Shown here: positions 39,813-50,446 of the stretch, piece by piece | Position numbering within the stretch: position 1 is the stretch's first letter | How the letters are laid out: each line of letters starts with the position of its first letter | DNA from: Raffaelea ambrosiae | Lineage: Eukaryota > Ascomycota > Sordariomycetes > Ophiostomatales > Ophiostomataceae | DNA length: 64,000 nt | Direction: 5' to 3' | Assembly: GCA_002778195.1 (NCBI GenBank) | Contig: PCDI01000005.1 | Location: 2,102,392-2,166,391 of the forward strand | The notes under the pieces: generated by a model | Databases searched by the model: none | Told to the model about the DNA's origin: nothing | The model's input: only the letters and a program-made list of their open reading frames with translations | Made by a program: the position numbers and the translations under genes

Positions 39813-42601
39813 TCAATACGAGGGCATGCCGATGGCGGCCGCCTGCAAGAGGGAGCTCCTCTCCGTAATGGCCTGGTCAGCGTCGTCATCGTCGTCGTCG
39901 TCGTCGTCGTCTCCATACGGTCTCTGCTTCTGCGTCTCCGCGTCACCCGCGTCCGCTCCGTGCAGAAACCCGCCCTCGACCAGCCGGCTGGGGCTGGTTG
40001 CTGGGTACGCGAGATGGTCCACAGCAGCAGCAGGCGGCGGCGGCGGCAGCGGAGCAGGAGCCGAGAAGGCACCAGTGCCTGTGGGTGTCTTGACCGGGCT
40101 TGCATCCGCACCATGGCCTGGCATGAATACGGGCGACCGCTGCTGCTGCTGCTGCTGATGCTGCTGCTCAAAGACACTGCGCATCCGCTGGAAGATGCTG
40201 GACTCTGGTACGGGGCCACCCTGAACGGCTTCCCATCTCTTGTCATCCTCGTAGAGGAGCGGAGCCGCACCAGGGCCCGCAAAGCCCGCAGACTCGCTGC
40301 TGTCCCAGCTGTCGTTCGTGCTGTGCACGTAGGGGTCGTAGGGGTTGTTGGTCGGCCTGTCCGACGTCGTCCAGGGCGAGGGGGAGTCGGACGACGACCA
40401 GGTGTTCTGGCTATGTGTCGACTCGGGCGTGGCCTCCACGTTGCGCGCATCCCAGGGCACGTGTGTCACGTCGCGCGGCGCAAAGCCGTCGCCATTGTCG
40501 TCGTGAGCAGGAGACGGAGAGGACTGGCGAGGCGGCGTCACGGGTGCTGTTGTTGCTGTTGCTGTTGTTGTTGTGACCCGTGGCTCCCAAGCCTCTCCGT
40601 GAACGTCTTCGCGAAGCTCTTCTTGTTGTGGCTGCTCATCCCCCTCAGCGTGAATGCTGCTCGATAGACCCCTGAACGAGGCTTCGGAAGCAACAGGAGT
40701 CGCCGGCTCTTCGTATTCTGCTTGCTCTTGACGCTCTTGGTGTTCTTCGTGCTCTTCATATCCTGCCTGCTCTTGCTCCTGGTGCTCCTGATGCTCCTGG
40801 TGCTCCTGATGCTCCTGGTGCTCCTGATGCTCCTGATGCTCCTGGTGCTCCTGATGCTCCTGGTCATCCTGATGATCTTCGTGATCCTGAAGCTCTTCGT
40901 GCACTCCCGACTGGCTCACATGCTCGTCAGGCAGGGTGTGTGGAGCCTCGATGCCGACCCTAGGAGAGACCTCCGCCCCGATCTCCATGTCCGGACCAGA
41001 CGTGCTGAAATGGTTTGCCGAGATTTCGCTCTCGGGATGGTGAGGTGCCTCAACAATGGTGCTTGGTGTTTCTGGCGCTTCTGGTGTTTCTGGCTGCTCG
41101 CCGAGATGCGTGTGTCCGACACTCTGGTCTTGGTCGGATACGTCCTCGCTGTCATTCTCGAACAAGTCTTCCTGTCCATGGACGGTGACGGCGCCTTCTG
41201 CCTCGGACTCTGGGTCGTCGTTGTCGCTGTCATCGTTCACATCCCCAGCAGGCAAGCCGGTCTCTTCTTCCCGCTGTATGCTCCCATAGTCGGCATCATC
41301 TTGTGCGGTGTGTGCTTGGGGCGCGTTGGGCGGAAGTGGCTCGTTCTGAACTTCGGAAACCGGCGCCGGCGTAGTATTCCCCGTGACCGAATTGATCTCT
41401 TCTTTGGTGGGAGACACTCCCTCGAAGGCTACTGCGCCGTGTTGCTCTTCCGCTGGAGTCTCTGTGCTCGCGTTCTCCGGGTGCACTTTCTCTTCAGGCA
41501 GAACTCCATCAATGTGCTGTTCATTGATCTGGCTCGAACGAGCAACGTCTCTCGATCCAGAGTCCTCGTCGTGAAGCACTGGATGGTCTTCTTGGATAGT
41601 ACCCGCATCGACTGTCTGGGCAGCTTCCGGCTTGGCAAGGACAGCTGGTTCCTCGCTAGGTGTAGTTTCCGGCTGTGCTTCCGGTTCGTTGGCTGGTGGG
41701 AGCAGCTTCTCATGATGCTCCGCAAGAGGCGCTTGTTCACTGTTTTCTGTCGCTGGGATCGCTTCTGATACTGGCTGAGCTGCATCTGACAAGCCTCTTG
41801 CGGTGGGCTCACTGGACAGCGCTTCACGGTCTCCATCGCCATCTTTGTTGTCTTTGTCGGGATGGTCTATCTTGTCCACTTGGCCCACTGAAAGTGGTTT
41901 CATTCGTTAGCACCTTCAGACCAAAGGATCAATACGGAATTGGCCAAACACAGAAAAGAACATGAAAAGAAGTCAAATCGCCTCTAGCAGAACTCACCAA
42001 TGGCAGTGTCTGGCCGAGCTTGGCCTCGCGTCTTGCGTCTGGACGAGATCGTTGGCAGTGGCCTCTTCAGCTGCTCGTCAATGAGTTGGTTCAGTTCCTG
42101 GAAGCGTTGTCAGTTGCCATTCTAGATTTTCAAGCTGTATTTCGTGGGGACCAGTCTCACTCTTCGTTTCTCTTCCAACAAGGCCAGCTTCGCCTTGCTG
42201 GCCCCAATCTCTTTCTCGGCGTCGGCCTCGACGCTCTCCATCATCGTCTCGGTCGACTCTTCCACGTCTCGCGTCTCTTGCTCGTGCTTCTCCTGCCGAC
42301 TCCGATCTTCTTCAGCTTTCCGGACAGCCAGCTCTTCGTCTTCTTTGCGCCGCCGGGCCTCGCGCTCTTCATCCTCGCGGCGACGGCGCTCCGCAATCTC
42401 GTCGATCTGCAGCTGGCGCTTGTGGGCCAGGCTGTCGGACTCGAGGTCGAACCCAGAGCGGAGCGCAGTCAAGGCGGCATCACGCTTCTGTTCGAGGTCG
42501 TCTAGCTTGCTCTCATGGTCTCGGAGAGAAAAAGAAGAAACGGCGTCGTGGATGCTCGACAGCGTCTCGTGCATCTGCGAGACGAGGTGGGCGACGTCCA
42601 T
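39813..42601 (-). CDS. Acidic coiled-coil protein with EHQ repeats, function unknown
   Basis: Three exons (42601-42161, 42097-41998, 41887-39813) encode 871 residues; introns have donors GTGAGA and GTGAGT and acceptors CCAG and TTCAG. Residues about 26-147 form a strong coiled coil rich in Arg/Glu (IAERRRREDEEREARRRKED). Exon 2 gives a short basic segment (LIDEQLKRPLPTISSRRK). The remainder is very acidic, Glu/Pro/Ala-rich and disordered. An EHQ tripeptide repeat (about 518-551) comes from a 9-bp DNA repeat, and an eight- to nine-Asp run lies near the end. There are no membrane helices and no domain I can name. The N-terminal coiled coil plus basic segment is the part most likely to be conserved in other fungi. 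Confidence 0.75.
40777..40875. repeat. 9-bp repeat encoding Glu-His-Gln
   Basis: Units gatgctcct and ggtgctcct alternate, about ten in all, and are read on the minus strand as EHQEHQEHQ. The two unit types make an 18-bp higher-order period over much of the block. Confidence 0.93.
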
Positions 42602-44159
42602 CCTGAGTGGTGAAAGAGCGCACGAGTGTAGAGTATGGAATCGTTCAATGATTAGAGATTGTGTCGATATGACTTGGAGAAGAAAAAGAAGAGGAAAGAA
42701 TCAATATGAAGGAGACAAAAAGACAAAAGGATGGAAAGACAGAAAGGCAGAGGCAGAAGACGGAAGACGGAAATACAAAAGACAGAAAATACAGAAGACA
42801 GAAAGACAGAAAACCAAGACGACTGCAGAACAGAGATAGAGAAGAGTTTTCTTCTTCTTTCCCTGGTGACAGCAGGGACCTCCCGCGGCGAGCATTGCAG
42901 CCTCTCACATGGACGGCAGGATGATCCACAGCGACATCGCAGACAGAGATGCATTCCGTACACAGTTGAGCAAAGCCAAGCCTCGTCGTCTATCCATTCA
43001 GGGGGGGCTTGCGGCCAATTGAAGTGAGACTCTCCAATTGGCCAAGCCAAGGCATTCCAAACCGCCAGCTGGGCCTCTTTTCCTCTTTTCCTCTTTCCCC
43101 TCCGTTGATGACGACAGGGGGGGGAGACAGTTGTCAAGCAAGATTCGGCAATGTGTTCGGATTGGCCAATTGGCAGTCTGCCCTTTCGAGACCAAGTCAA
43201 AAATGCTGAGCGGTGGCAGCTGGCCAAACCTGCCAGAAACCAAAAGTCCTGTCACAGTCTCACCATTCCCAGGTTCGCTTCGAACCAGCGGGGCGGAAAC
43301 AAAATAAGAACCAATCACGAGGCTCTGCCGGGCAGATGCCGCCTGTGGCCGGCCGTGCCTGAAGATCCCCTTGCGGCCTTTGGGGGGACCTGCATGATGC
43401 GTTGCATGCATGTGTGAGGAAGGAGGGGGATGGCGGGGGCCGAGTTTCCGGATCGGTTTCAGCAGCGAAATGCGTCTTGATAGGTGGAGAATGAGCGAGA
43501 CAGAGATGAGAGCTGGGCAGGAAACCCGTGTTTGTACGCTGCTTAGGTGAGGTTGATGGATAGATGCAATTAGTTGGGTCATCCTTTCGATTGTAGAGTT
43601 TATGCAAAAAAAGGAGGGCGTCCAGAAAGGCGTCCAGAAACATGCTGGCCATGCGAAAAGCTTGAGTTGTCCAAAGTTCTTCCGCGTCTTCTTTCCTTGG
43701 CAGCATTCTTCTACTCTATTTTGTCTCAACTCAAAATGATATCTTAATATTTGCGTTGGAATATATACAAGAGTTTTGGCCGGGTTGTAGAAAGAAATCA
43801 TTGGGGGAATCAATCGCCTCCCAAGAGAGAAATATGTAGTTAAGAGACAAAAGAGGGAGTAAAAGAAATAGCAGGTGTGAAAAAAAAAGAGACAGAAAAG
43901 AGTTATATATGGTCACACTTGAGAAAGTTTTCGCTCGCTTTGAAAAAAAAGAATGAAAAAAGGAGACACTGACTGCCCTGGACAACAGGAGAAGAAAAAG
44001 CCAGCGGCCAAGGAGAATACGCTCAAATTATGCACCCAAGTGTCCATAATTGTTCCTCCGTTAATTTGGGGTTTCGTTTGAGTTGTTGGGTGGTGTTGCG
44101 CAACACTTGTTCTGGCGTCCTGCCAGCCGTCTATATCCGTGTGGCTTCCTGCCAGTCGT
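42602..44159. promoter_or_regulatory. Upstream region of the coiled-coil gene
   Basis: A cluster of CCAAT motifs, two in the palindromic form ccaattgg (43034, 43165) plus ccaatt at 43014, lies about 410-570 bp upstream of the coiled-coil start. These fit the CCAAT-binding complex of fungi. The right side is the 3' flank of the next gene. No other gene seen. Confidence 0.45.
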
Positions 44160-44175
44160 CTATATCCGGGTGTCC
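44118..44175. repeat. 29-bp tandem duplication over a stop codon
   Basis: The sequence tcctgccag-cgtctatatccg occurs twice, starting at 44118 and 44147. The right copy overlaps the end of the coding sequence, so its partner lies in the 3' UTR. Confidence 0.9.
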
Positions 44176-45294
44176 ACCTTGCCCGCCCGTGCCGTCCGCT
44201 GCCGGTACTGCTCGCGGTAGTTGATCCGCTCGTACGTGCCGATGCCGTAGGCCACCAGACCCAGGACGAGCCAGACACTGGTGATGATCAGACCGATGGG
44301 GAACAGGATCAGCTGCACACCAGGCAGCACAAACGCCACCGTGTTGTTGTGCAGGCCGTCGACGACATCCTGCACAGCCGCCTCCGCAATGGCCACGTCC
44401 GACATGACCACCGTCTCGCTGAACACGCCGGCCACAAAGGCCGCCTCGTTGGACGACACGTTTGTGCTGACCGTCTGGCCGGCACTGTCGGTGCCCGTGA
44501 GCGTGACCGTAGGCATGACAAGAGCCTCGAGTGTTGCCCTGGAAGAGGTTAGTTGCCACACAAGGAAATTCAAAGAGAAAAAAAAAAAGAAAAAAAAAAA
44601 AAAGTAAAGACTGGTCTTACATGTCCGGCTGGGCAGCCATTGCTTCCTGCTTGATCTGGCCCACAAACAAGTACGTCTGCAGCAGCTTGAGACCGGTGCT
44701 GTCGACGGTGGCGGCCTGGCGGGTCGCCACCAGCTTCTGGGCCGTCTGCACCGAGACGGGCGACACGGAGGACCCGTTGTAGGACAGGCCGACCTGGATG
44801 TTCTGGGGCGAGATGCCGGCAAACGCGTCCCGCGGCGTCGACAGCTGGTACAGGCGCAGGTCGGCCTCGAACGTGCCCGTCACGTTGTCGAGCGCGGGCA
44901 GGTTGTAGCAGATGCACGTGCCCGACGGGTTGGTCGACTGGGTGAGCTTGCTGAGGGCTTGCGTGCAGGCAACGTTGGCCGTGTTCTCCCAGGCGGTCAT
45001 GTTGATGGTCCCGTCGGCGTTGACAATGACGCCGCCGTTGATCGTAGACGATGCGTTGACGGCGGCCTGGCGCTTGTGGTAGTGGTTGTTGTTGTGGTTG
45101 TTGTTGCCGTTCAGGGCCGCCACTCGCGGGACGATGCCGCCAACAGCCCCGTGGACCATCCTCCGCTCGAGGTTGTTTCCCGTGGCCCTTCGCCCAATCA
45201 GTGCCATTCCATCCGCCATTCCATCGACACGTCCTGCCTGCGCTTGGTGGACGGCCAGCAGCGATGCTGCCGCCAGGATCGGTTGCCAAATCAT
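44160..45294 (-). CDS. Secretory single-pass membrane protein, function unknown
   Basis: Two exons (45294-44621, 44538-44160) encode 350 residues; the junction is phase 2 with donor GTAAGA and acceptor CTTCCAG. A signal peptide (MIWQPILAAASLLAVHQAQA) starts the protein. The lumenal or extracellular part has a Cys group (GTCICYNLPALD) and several Asn-X-Ser/Thr sites (for example NMTAW, NVTGT, NGSS). A membrane helix (GVQLILFPIGLIITSVWLVLG, about residues 296-320) is followed by a short basic tail. The topology is type I. Similar proteins of unknown role are common in filamentous ascomycetes; I recognise no domain. Confidence 0.78.
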
Positions 45295-48200
45295 CTTTGT
45301 TGCTTTGTCTCGGGTTGGTTGTCGTTGTGATATTAATTTGAGAGAGAGAGAGAGAGAGAGAAACCTATCAAGTCCGTCCGGCGGCGACTGACTAGGTTTT
45401 GCGAGAGAGAGAGAGAGACGAGGGGGGTATCAAAGTGCTCGACTTGAAAAAAAAAATAATAAAGAAATATATAAGAAAAAGAAGCAAAAGTAAGGACAGA
45501 CAGCCCTATGCCCGCCTCGAACGATGTCGAAGCGTGCTGAGAGACGATGAAGAAACAAAGAAAAAAAAATATCGTCACAATGAGGCGAGATGTAGATGGA
45601 GAAAGGAAAGAAAAACGCCACAGAGAGGAGAAAGGGCGAGGAAAAGAGACGACGAGAACGAGAGTGTGGGAGAAGAGAAAGGGACCAGCCTGTATTGGGA
45701 GTGAATGGGAACGGGATCGGGATCGCGGTTTTCTTGGTTCCTGTTTGATAGACCGTTTGTTCACCCAATGGGAGAAATAGAAAAGCAGAGGCTAAGAAGG
45801 GGGAAAAAAGAGAGAGAAAAAGAGGGAATGAGGCAGAGAAAAGGAGAAAAAAAAAGATGTGTTCTGACGAGGCAGGGCACAGACATGGCGATGCCAGAAT
45901 AGCAACAGGGGTGCAACGCACGCAAGAGACACACAGAAAGAATACGCGGGGACCCTGCTCTCTTTCGGAAACAGTCCAGAGCCGAGATCATGCGGCCTCT
46001 AACCACAAAGAGAAGAGGAAAAGGGCGACGGGGATGGTCCCTCCCCCCCCCCCTCCCAGCATCCACTCGTTGCGACTCTGTCTTTTTGGTGTGTGCGTGC
46101 CTCTCTTTGGCAAACGCTGTTTGACAGTGCTTCACACTGCTTGACACTGCTTCATGGTGCCTCCCATGACGAGACCTTGCTTCAGGCAGACAGGGGGCAT
46201 GGGTCGAGAAGTGGGCTTCCTGCGACAGGGAACAACAGGACGGGCCACAAAGAGAGGGCACATAAGGTTGCAGGAGGACGGCCGGCGCAGCGGGCCAGAC
46301 TATTGAGCAAAAAGCTTGGCGGAGGCCAGCAAGTCGACGGTGTAAGAGTTCAGATACACAGAGTCACGGTGCCATAGTTCAGGTACACAAAGTTGCGCGA
46401 ACGTGCATGGCATATTACAAAAAGCCAGGACGAGGGCCAGAGAGACGGCCATTGGACAGGCTCGGGAGACAGTGGGGGGTTCGCCCAGGAAGGACGAGAC
46501 GTCCAAACAGGAGGCTGACAGGACGGGGAGGCGCAGAGGTCTTGTCGGGCTGGGCACGTATGAAGATGCAAAAGAGAGACCGACAAGGAAAGGAGACCAA
46601 GGGACAGACAAAAGAGACAGCACACTACGATGGCAGCACACAAGCTCGCCAGAGACAACTATGCCCCCCCAAAAAGGGTACCGCAAAGGTGGTTCGGTGC
46701 ATCGTGTCGGATCGCCCGACGATGGAACACAACCCGTCTGACCATTAGCAGACATGGCACAAGGGCAAGAAGAAAAGGAAAAAAAAAAAGGTTCAGGCTC
46801 TCGGGGGGGGGGGTCGCACGGGACGCGACCCTCAACACGGCCCGCTACATATGCACGGTAGCACTCCGTATGCGAGGAAGTTCTCCTTTTTTTTTTGTTT
46901 AATTGGCCGGCTTCACAATGCAAAAGAGAGGCTCTGCCCATGCCCCTGCCAAGGACGTGGGACCAGGCCAGCGCGGGACGAATGATTGGCTGTGGACGAC
47001 TCCACCTGCAGGCGGTGCTGAGTTTGGGGGTTGTGTCCAGGGGTTGACCGGCGGACAGGGGCTCTGTACCCCTCCTGTGAGGCTCTTTTGGGGCCCCTCT
47101 TGGACCCCCGTCTGAGGCTCCTCGTTGGCTGCTTCTGCGACACGCAAAAGTCTTGGTGAGCTTGTTTGCTTGAAGCTTCCTTTTAGTGTCCTTTTTCCCT
47201 CTTACCAGGGGACTGCTGGTCATCCCCCCCCCGGTCGTCTTGCTGGGTAGCGTTTCCGGGTCGTTTCAGGGTGGCGTTGTTCCCTGTAGGTGTCTCCCAA
47301 CTTGTGGCCTGTGTGGATGACTACTCGTATGCCATTCCCGCGGAAGGCACTGGCAGAACTGCCCTCACCAAGTCAGACTCAATCGAACAGACACCGACAA
47401 CATCGTCCACATCGTCAACGGTTTTCTGTTCAGCGTGTTCTTTCCTACCCTTCATGTTTTTCTCTTTCGTCTTCTCCTCGAAAATAAATACGACAGCTGC
47501 ATGCGACCGCAACGCCCGTTGCTGCACACGCTGGGCCTGGCACCGGCAGCCAAAACTCCCGGCTGTGCGGCATGTCTGGTCCTGAAACGCCATGCCGCCA
47601 AGACCAGACAACATGCCCCTCCCACGTCTCATTGTGCCTGTTCGCCGAATGCCGTGACCAACGAAAAAAAAAAAATTGACCCCTCCAAAATCTGGTCGCA
47701 CACTTGTCTGGCTTGGCCAGTTTAGAGTCGTTGTGTGTTCCTTCTCTCATGGTATTGTGTGCAAAATAGCATGACTGTCTCTCGACATGCAATGACTCCC
47801 GGGAAGCAACAAAACACCCTTTTGCAGAGCGCTTCCGATCACACCAAGACGCGTTGACAAACACCAACACGGAAACAGAACAGCGCCAAAACCCACAGAC
47901 TGCGAAACCAGCCAGCACATTGCTACCCAGCAGATTGCTACGCAATACTGCTGCGCTGACTGCTCCTTAATCAACTTGGAGGCCCAAGAGGCCGCTATGA
48001 AAGGCAACGTGCTTGGTTCTTCTCGTATTTTGTTGTTTTCGACTGGCTACGATCAGCAACGCAGGAAACACAGCAAACAACAGCGCAAACATCTCCCCCA
48101 CAACCATGTTCCCACGATTTGGTGATGTTCGGCGTGGCTGACAATCAGTGGTGTCATGGTGTTTTGTTTGGCCCCCAGTTGTTTTCTTTATCGTGTGTTT

Positions 48201-48775
48201 CTCTTGTACTGTGTTTCCGTCGTGTTTCTCCTTTCGTGTCGTTTACTGCCCGCCGTGCATACTGTCCATTCTCACGTCGCTTATCCTTTGTCTTACTCGC
48301 TAAAAAACATTGTCCTGCCAAACAAATCAATACTTCTTCGCGCCGACTGTCTAACGAACGGGCTCTTCCAAGCGAACCAAGAAGACAAAATATCTAACCC
48401 GCTCCAAAAAAAAAAATGCTGCTAAACAAAATACCAAAACCAAAAGACCTAGAGGCCATAAGTAAAAAAAAAATGAAATGAACAAGTAAAAAATAACAGA
48501 ACGAACAAACCAGGGTATTATCACCTTCACACCATGCTACATGCCGTCAAAGCCCCCACAGAGAAGAGGGAAAAATGAGAGAAGAGAAAGAAACCGACCA
48601 AAGAAGGAGGTTGGAACGGGATGACCAAACAGGGAGAAACAGGACCAAAAATAAGGGAGAAAGCACAAGGACACGGGATCCCTCTCGAAGGGAGAAAAAA
48701 AAACAAAAAAACAAAAAAAAACAGCACAGCATGCCACCTCCCATTCTACCTCTCCACCCTTGACACAAAAGCCCA
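45295..48775. other. 3.5-kb region without a supported gene
   Basis: The part beside the 45294 start carries (GA)n tracts (45343-45361, 45403-45418). The remainder is A/G-rich with homopolymer runs and several short open frames without domain or start context. Short direct repeats (ctgcttcac and similar) lie at 46125-46155. No tRNA found. Confidence 0.4.
45343..45361. repeat. (GA)n microsatellite
   Basis: Nine GA dinucleotides lie in the probable 5' UTR, with a second shorter run at 45403-45418. Confidence 0.9.
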
Positions 48776-50446
48776 TCATGCCAGCCGCATCCGGCCCTTC
48801 AGCCATAGGGCGACCTTGATGAAGATGAGGTAGACACCTACGAGACCCCAGAAGCCCAGTATCACACCCAGGCCGGCCGCCAGCCGTGCATCCACCAGGC
48901 TGGTATCCAAGCTCTGACTGACCGCCTGCCATGGCGCCGAGTCCGACAGCCGGCGCTTCGGCTGGGCCTTGACGTCATCGCAACCGCCCAGCAGGGCCGT
49001 CCGCTCGTCGGCAACAGCGCCGTCCATCGTGATCACACTCTCCTCGCCCATCATGGCCGCCTTCTTCGCCATCTCGCGCTGGTCGATCGCATCCAGCATC
49101 CGCCACGCCACCATGTTGTTGATCTTATCCCATGTGGCATCGCACGCCTGTTGTCGGGCAGCTGCGCCCAGCTGCTGCCGCAGTGCCTTCTCGCTCGACA
49201 GCAGCAGCACCTTGTCAACGAATCCGTCCAGGTCGGCCGGCGGCACTAGGAAGCCCGACACGCCGTGGTCGACAATGTCGCTCGGTCCGCCTTCGTCGCG
49301 CGCAATCACGGGCACGCCGCTCGCCATGGACTCCAGCACGACCAGGCCAAACGTCTCCGTCACAGAGCAATGCAAAAACATGTCGGCCGACGCATACGAC
49401 GTTGCCAGCATCTCGCCCAGCTGGAAGCCCGCAAACAGCACCTTGCCGCGGCGCACCAGCGGCGCAAACAGCGCCTTCACCTCGTCCTCGACCGCCGTGT
49501 TGCGGTTGCCGCCCACAATATACAGCTTAAAGTGCAGACCGCGCCCGTCCAGCTCTGCCGCCACGTTGGCCAAAAAGTCGAAGCCCTTCTCGCCGGCAAT
49601 GCGCGCCACGCACACCAGAATGATCTCGCCGTTGGGGGCCAGCTGAGCACGCAGTGCGTCGCTGCGGCGGATCGGATTGAAAAGCTCAGTGTTCACGCCG
49701 CGGCGCAGCAGCTGCATCTTGGACGCGGAGACTCTGTTCTTCTCCAGGTAGCGGCGCACAAAGCGGCTCGGGTAGAAGATGGTCTTGACGGACGGGTGGC
49801 GGAACAGGAAGCCCTCGACCTGGGAGAAGGTGTAGACGGCCAGGTCGCTGAACGGCGGCGGGAAGAGGATGGCGCAGTAGCCGGCCAAGTCGGTCTGGAA
49901 GTTGGCTAGCACGGGCACCTGGTTCATCTCGGGCTGCTGGCGCAGCTGCAGGAGCACCTGGAAGCCGAGCGAGGCGGGGCTTGCGAGGTAGATCAGGTCG
50001 GGCGGGGCGTCACCAAAGGTGCGTGCGTAGAGAGTGGAGAGGCGCACGGGGTAGACGATAGACAGCTCCGGGTTGAAGGGCAACGGGTAGCCGTGGATGC
50101 GGATTTCGGAGTTCCGACCGGGAACAGTCGGGTTGGGCGACGCAATGGCAGCGTTGGTGGGCACAAAGGTGTTGACCTTGGTGTGGTTGTGAGGAGCGAC
50201 GACAGCGACATTGGCGCCGTGTGCGCGGAGGTGGTCGACCAGCATCAGGGTCGTGCGCGAGACACCGTTGACAGGGCCGAAGGATTCGGTACAGAGCAGG
50301 ATGCGCTTGCCCTGGAGGCGCTCCGGGAAGACAGAGAGATCGTGCTGGATGGGGAATGCGCTCGGGGGCTCGGTGGCCGGAGCCGGCGCAGAGGCTGACA
50401 AAGCAGGCGCGAAGCTATAGCTGGTTCTCGTCTGAGTGGCGGCCAT
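48776..50446 (-). CDS. GT4-family glycosyltransferase with C-terminal membrane anchor
   Basis: A single exon of 556 residues encodes a family 4 retaining glycosyltransferase. The N-terminal Rossmann half has RILLCTESFGPVNGVSRTTL and HLRAHGANVAVVAPHNH. The C-terminal half has LRRGVNTELFNP, LVCVARIAGEKGFDFL and the donor-binding ETFGLVVLESMASGVPVIA, which supplies the E-X7-E motif. The closest familiar relatives are plant and bacterial SQD2/MgtA-like and alpha-mannosyl transferases; the sugar donor and acceptor cannot be fixed here. A hydrophobic segment near the end (about 525-548, GLGVILGFWGLVGVYLIF) suggests a tail anchor, facing the cytosol at ER or Golgi. The start at 50446 lies in GCCATGGCC; an upstream in-frame ATG is less likely because it would precede a low-complexity leader. 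Confidence 0.88.
   Translation of the reverse strand: MAATQTRTSYSFAPALSASAPAPATEPPSAFPIQHDLSVFPERLQGKRILLCTESFGPVNGVSRTTLMLVDHLRAHGANVAVVAPHNHTKVNTFVPTNAAIASPNPTVPGRNSEIRIHGYPLPFNPELSIVYPVRLSTLYARTFGDAPPDLIYLASPASLGFQVLLQLRQQPEMNQVPVLANFQTDLAGYCAILFPPPFSDLAVYTFSQVEGFLFRHPSVKTIFYPSRFVRRYLEKNRVSASKMQLLRRGVNTELFNPIRRSDALRAQLAPNGEIILVCVARIAGEKGFDFLANVAAELDGRGLHFKLYIVGGNRNTAVEDEVKALFAPLVRRGKVLFAGFQLGEMLATSYASADMFLHCSVTETFGLVVLESMASGVPVIARDEGGPSDIVDHGVSGFLVPPADLDGFVDKVLLLSSEKALRQQLGAAARQQACDATWDKINNMVAWRMLDAIDQREMAKKAAMMGEESVITMDGAVADERTALLGGCDDVKAQPKRRLSDSAPWQAVSQSLDTSLVDARLAAGLGVILGFWGLVGVYLIFIKVALWLKGRMRLA

Noticed and set aside
46300..47223. 307-codon minus-strand frame
   Set aside because: It crosses several G and A runs, shows no domain, and its Cys/Ser/Pro-rich composition changes abruptly along its length.
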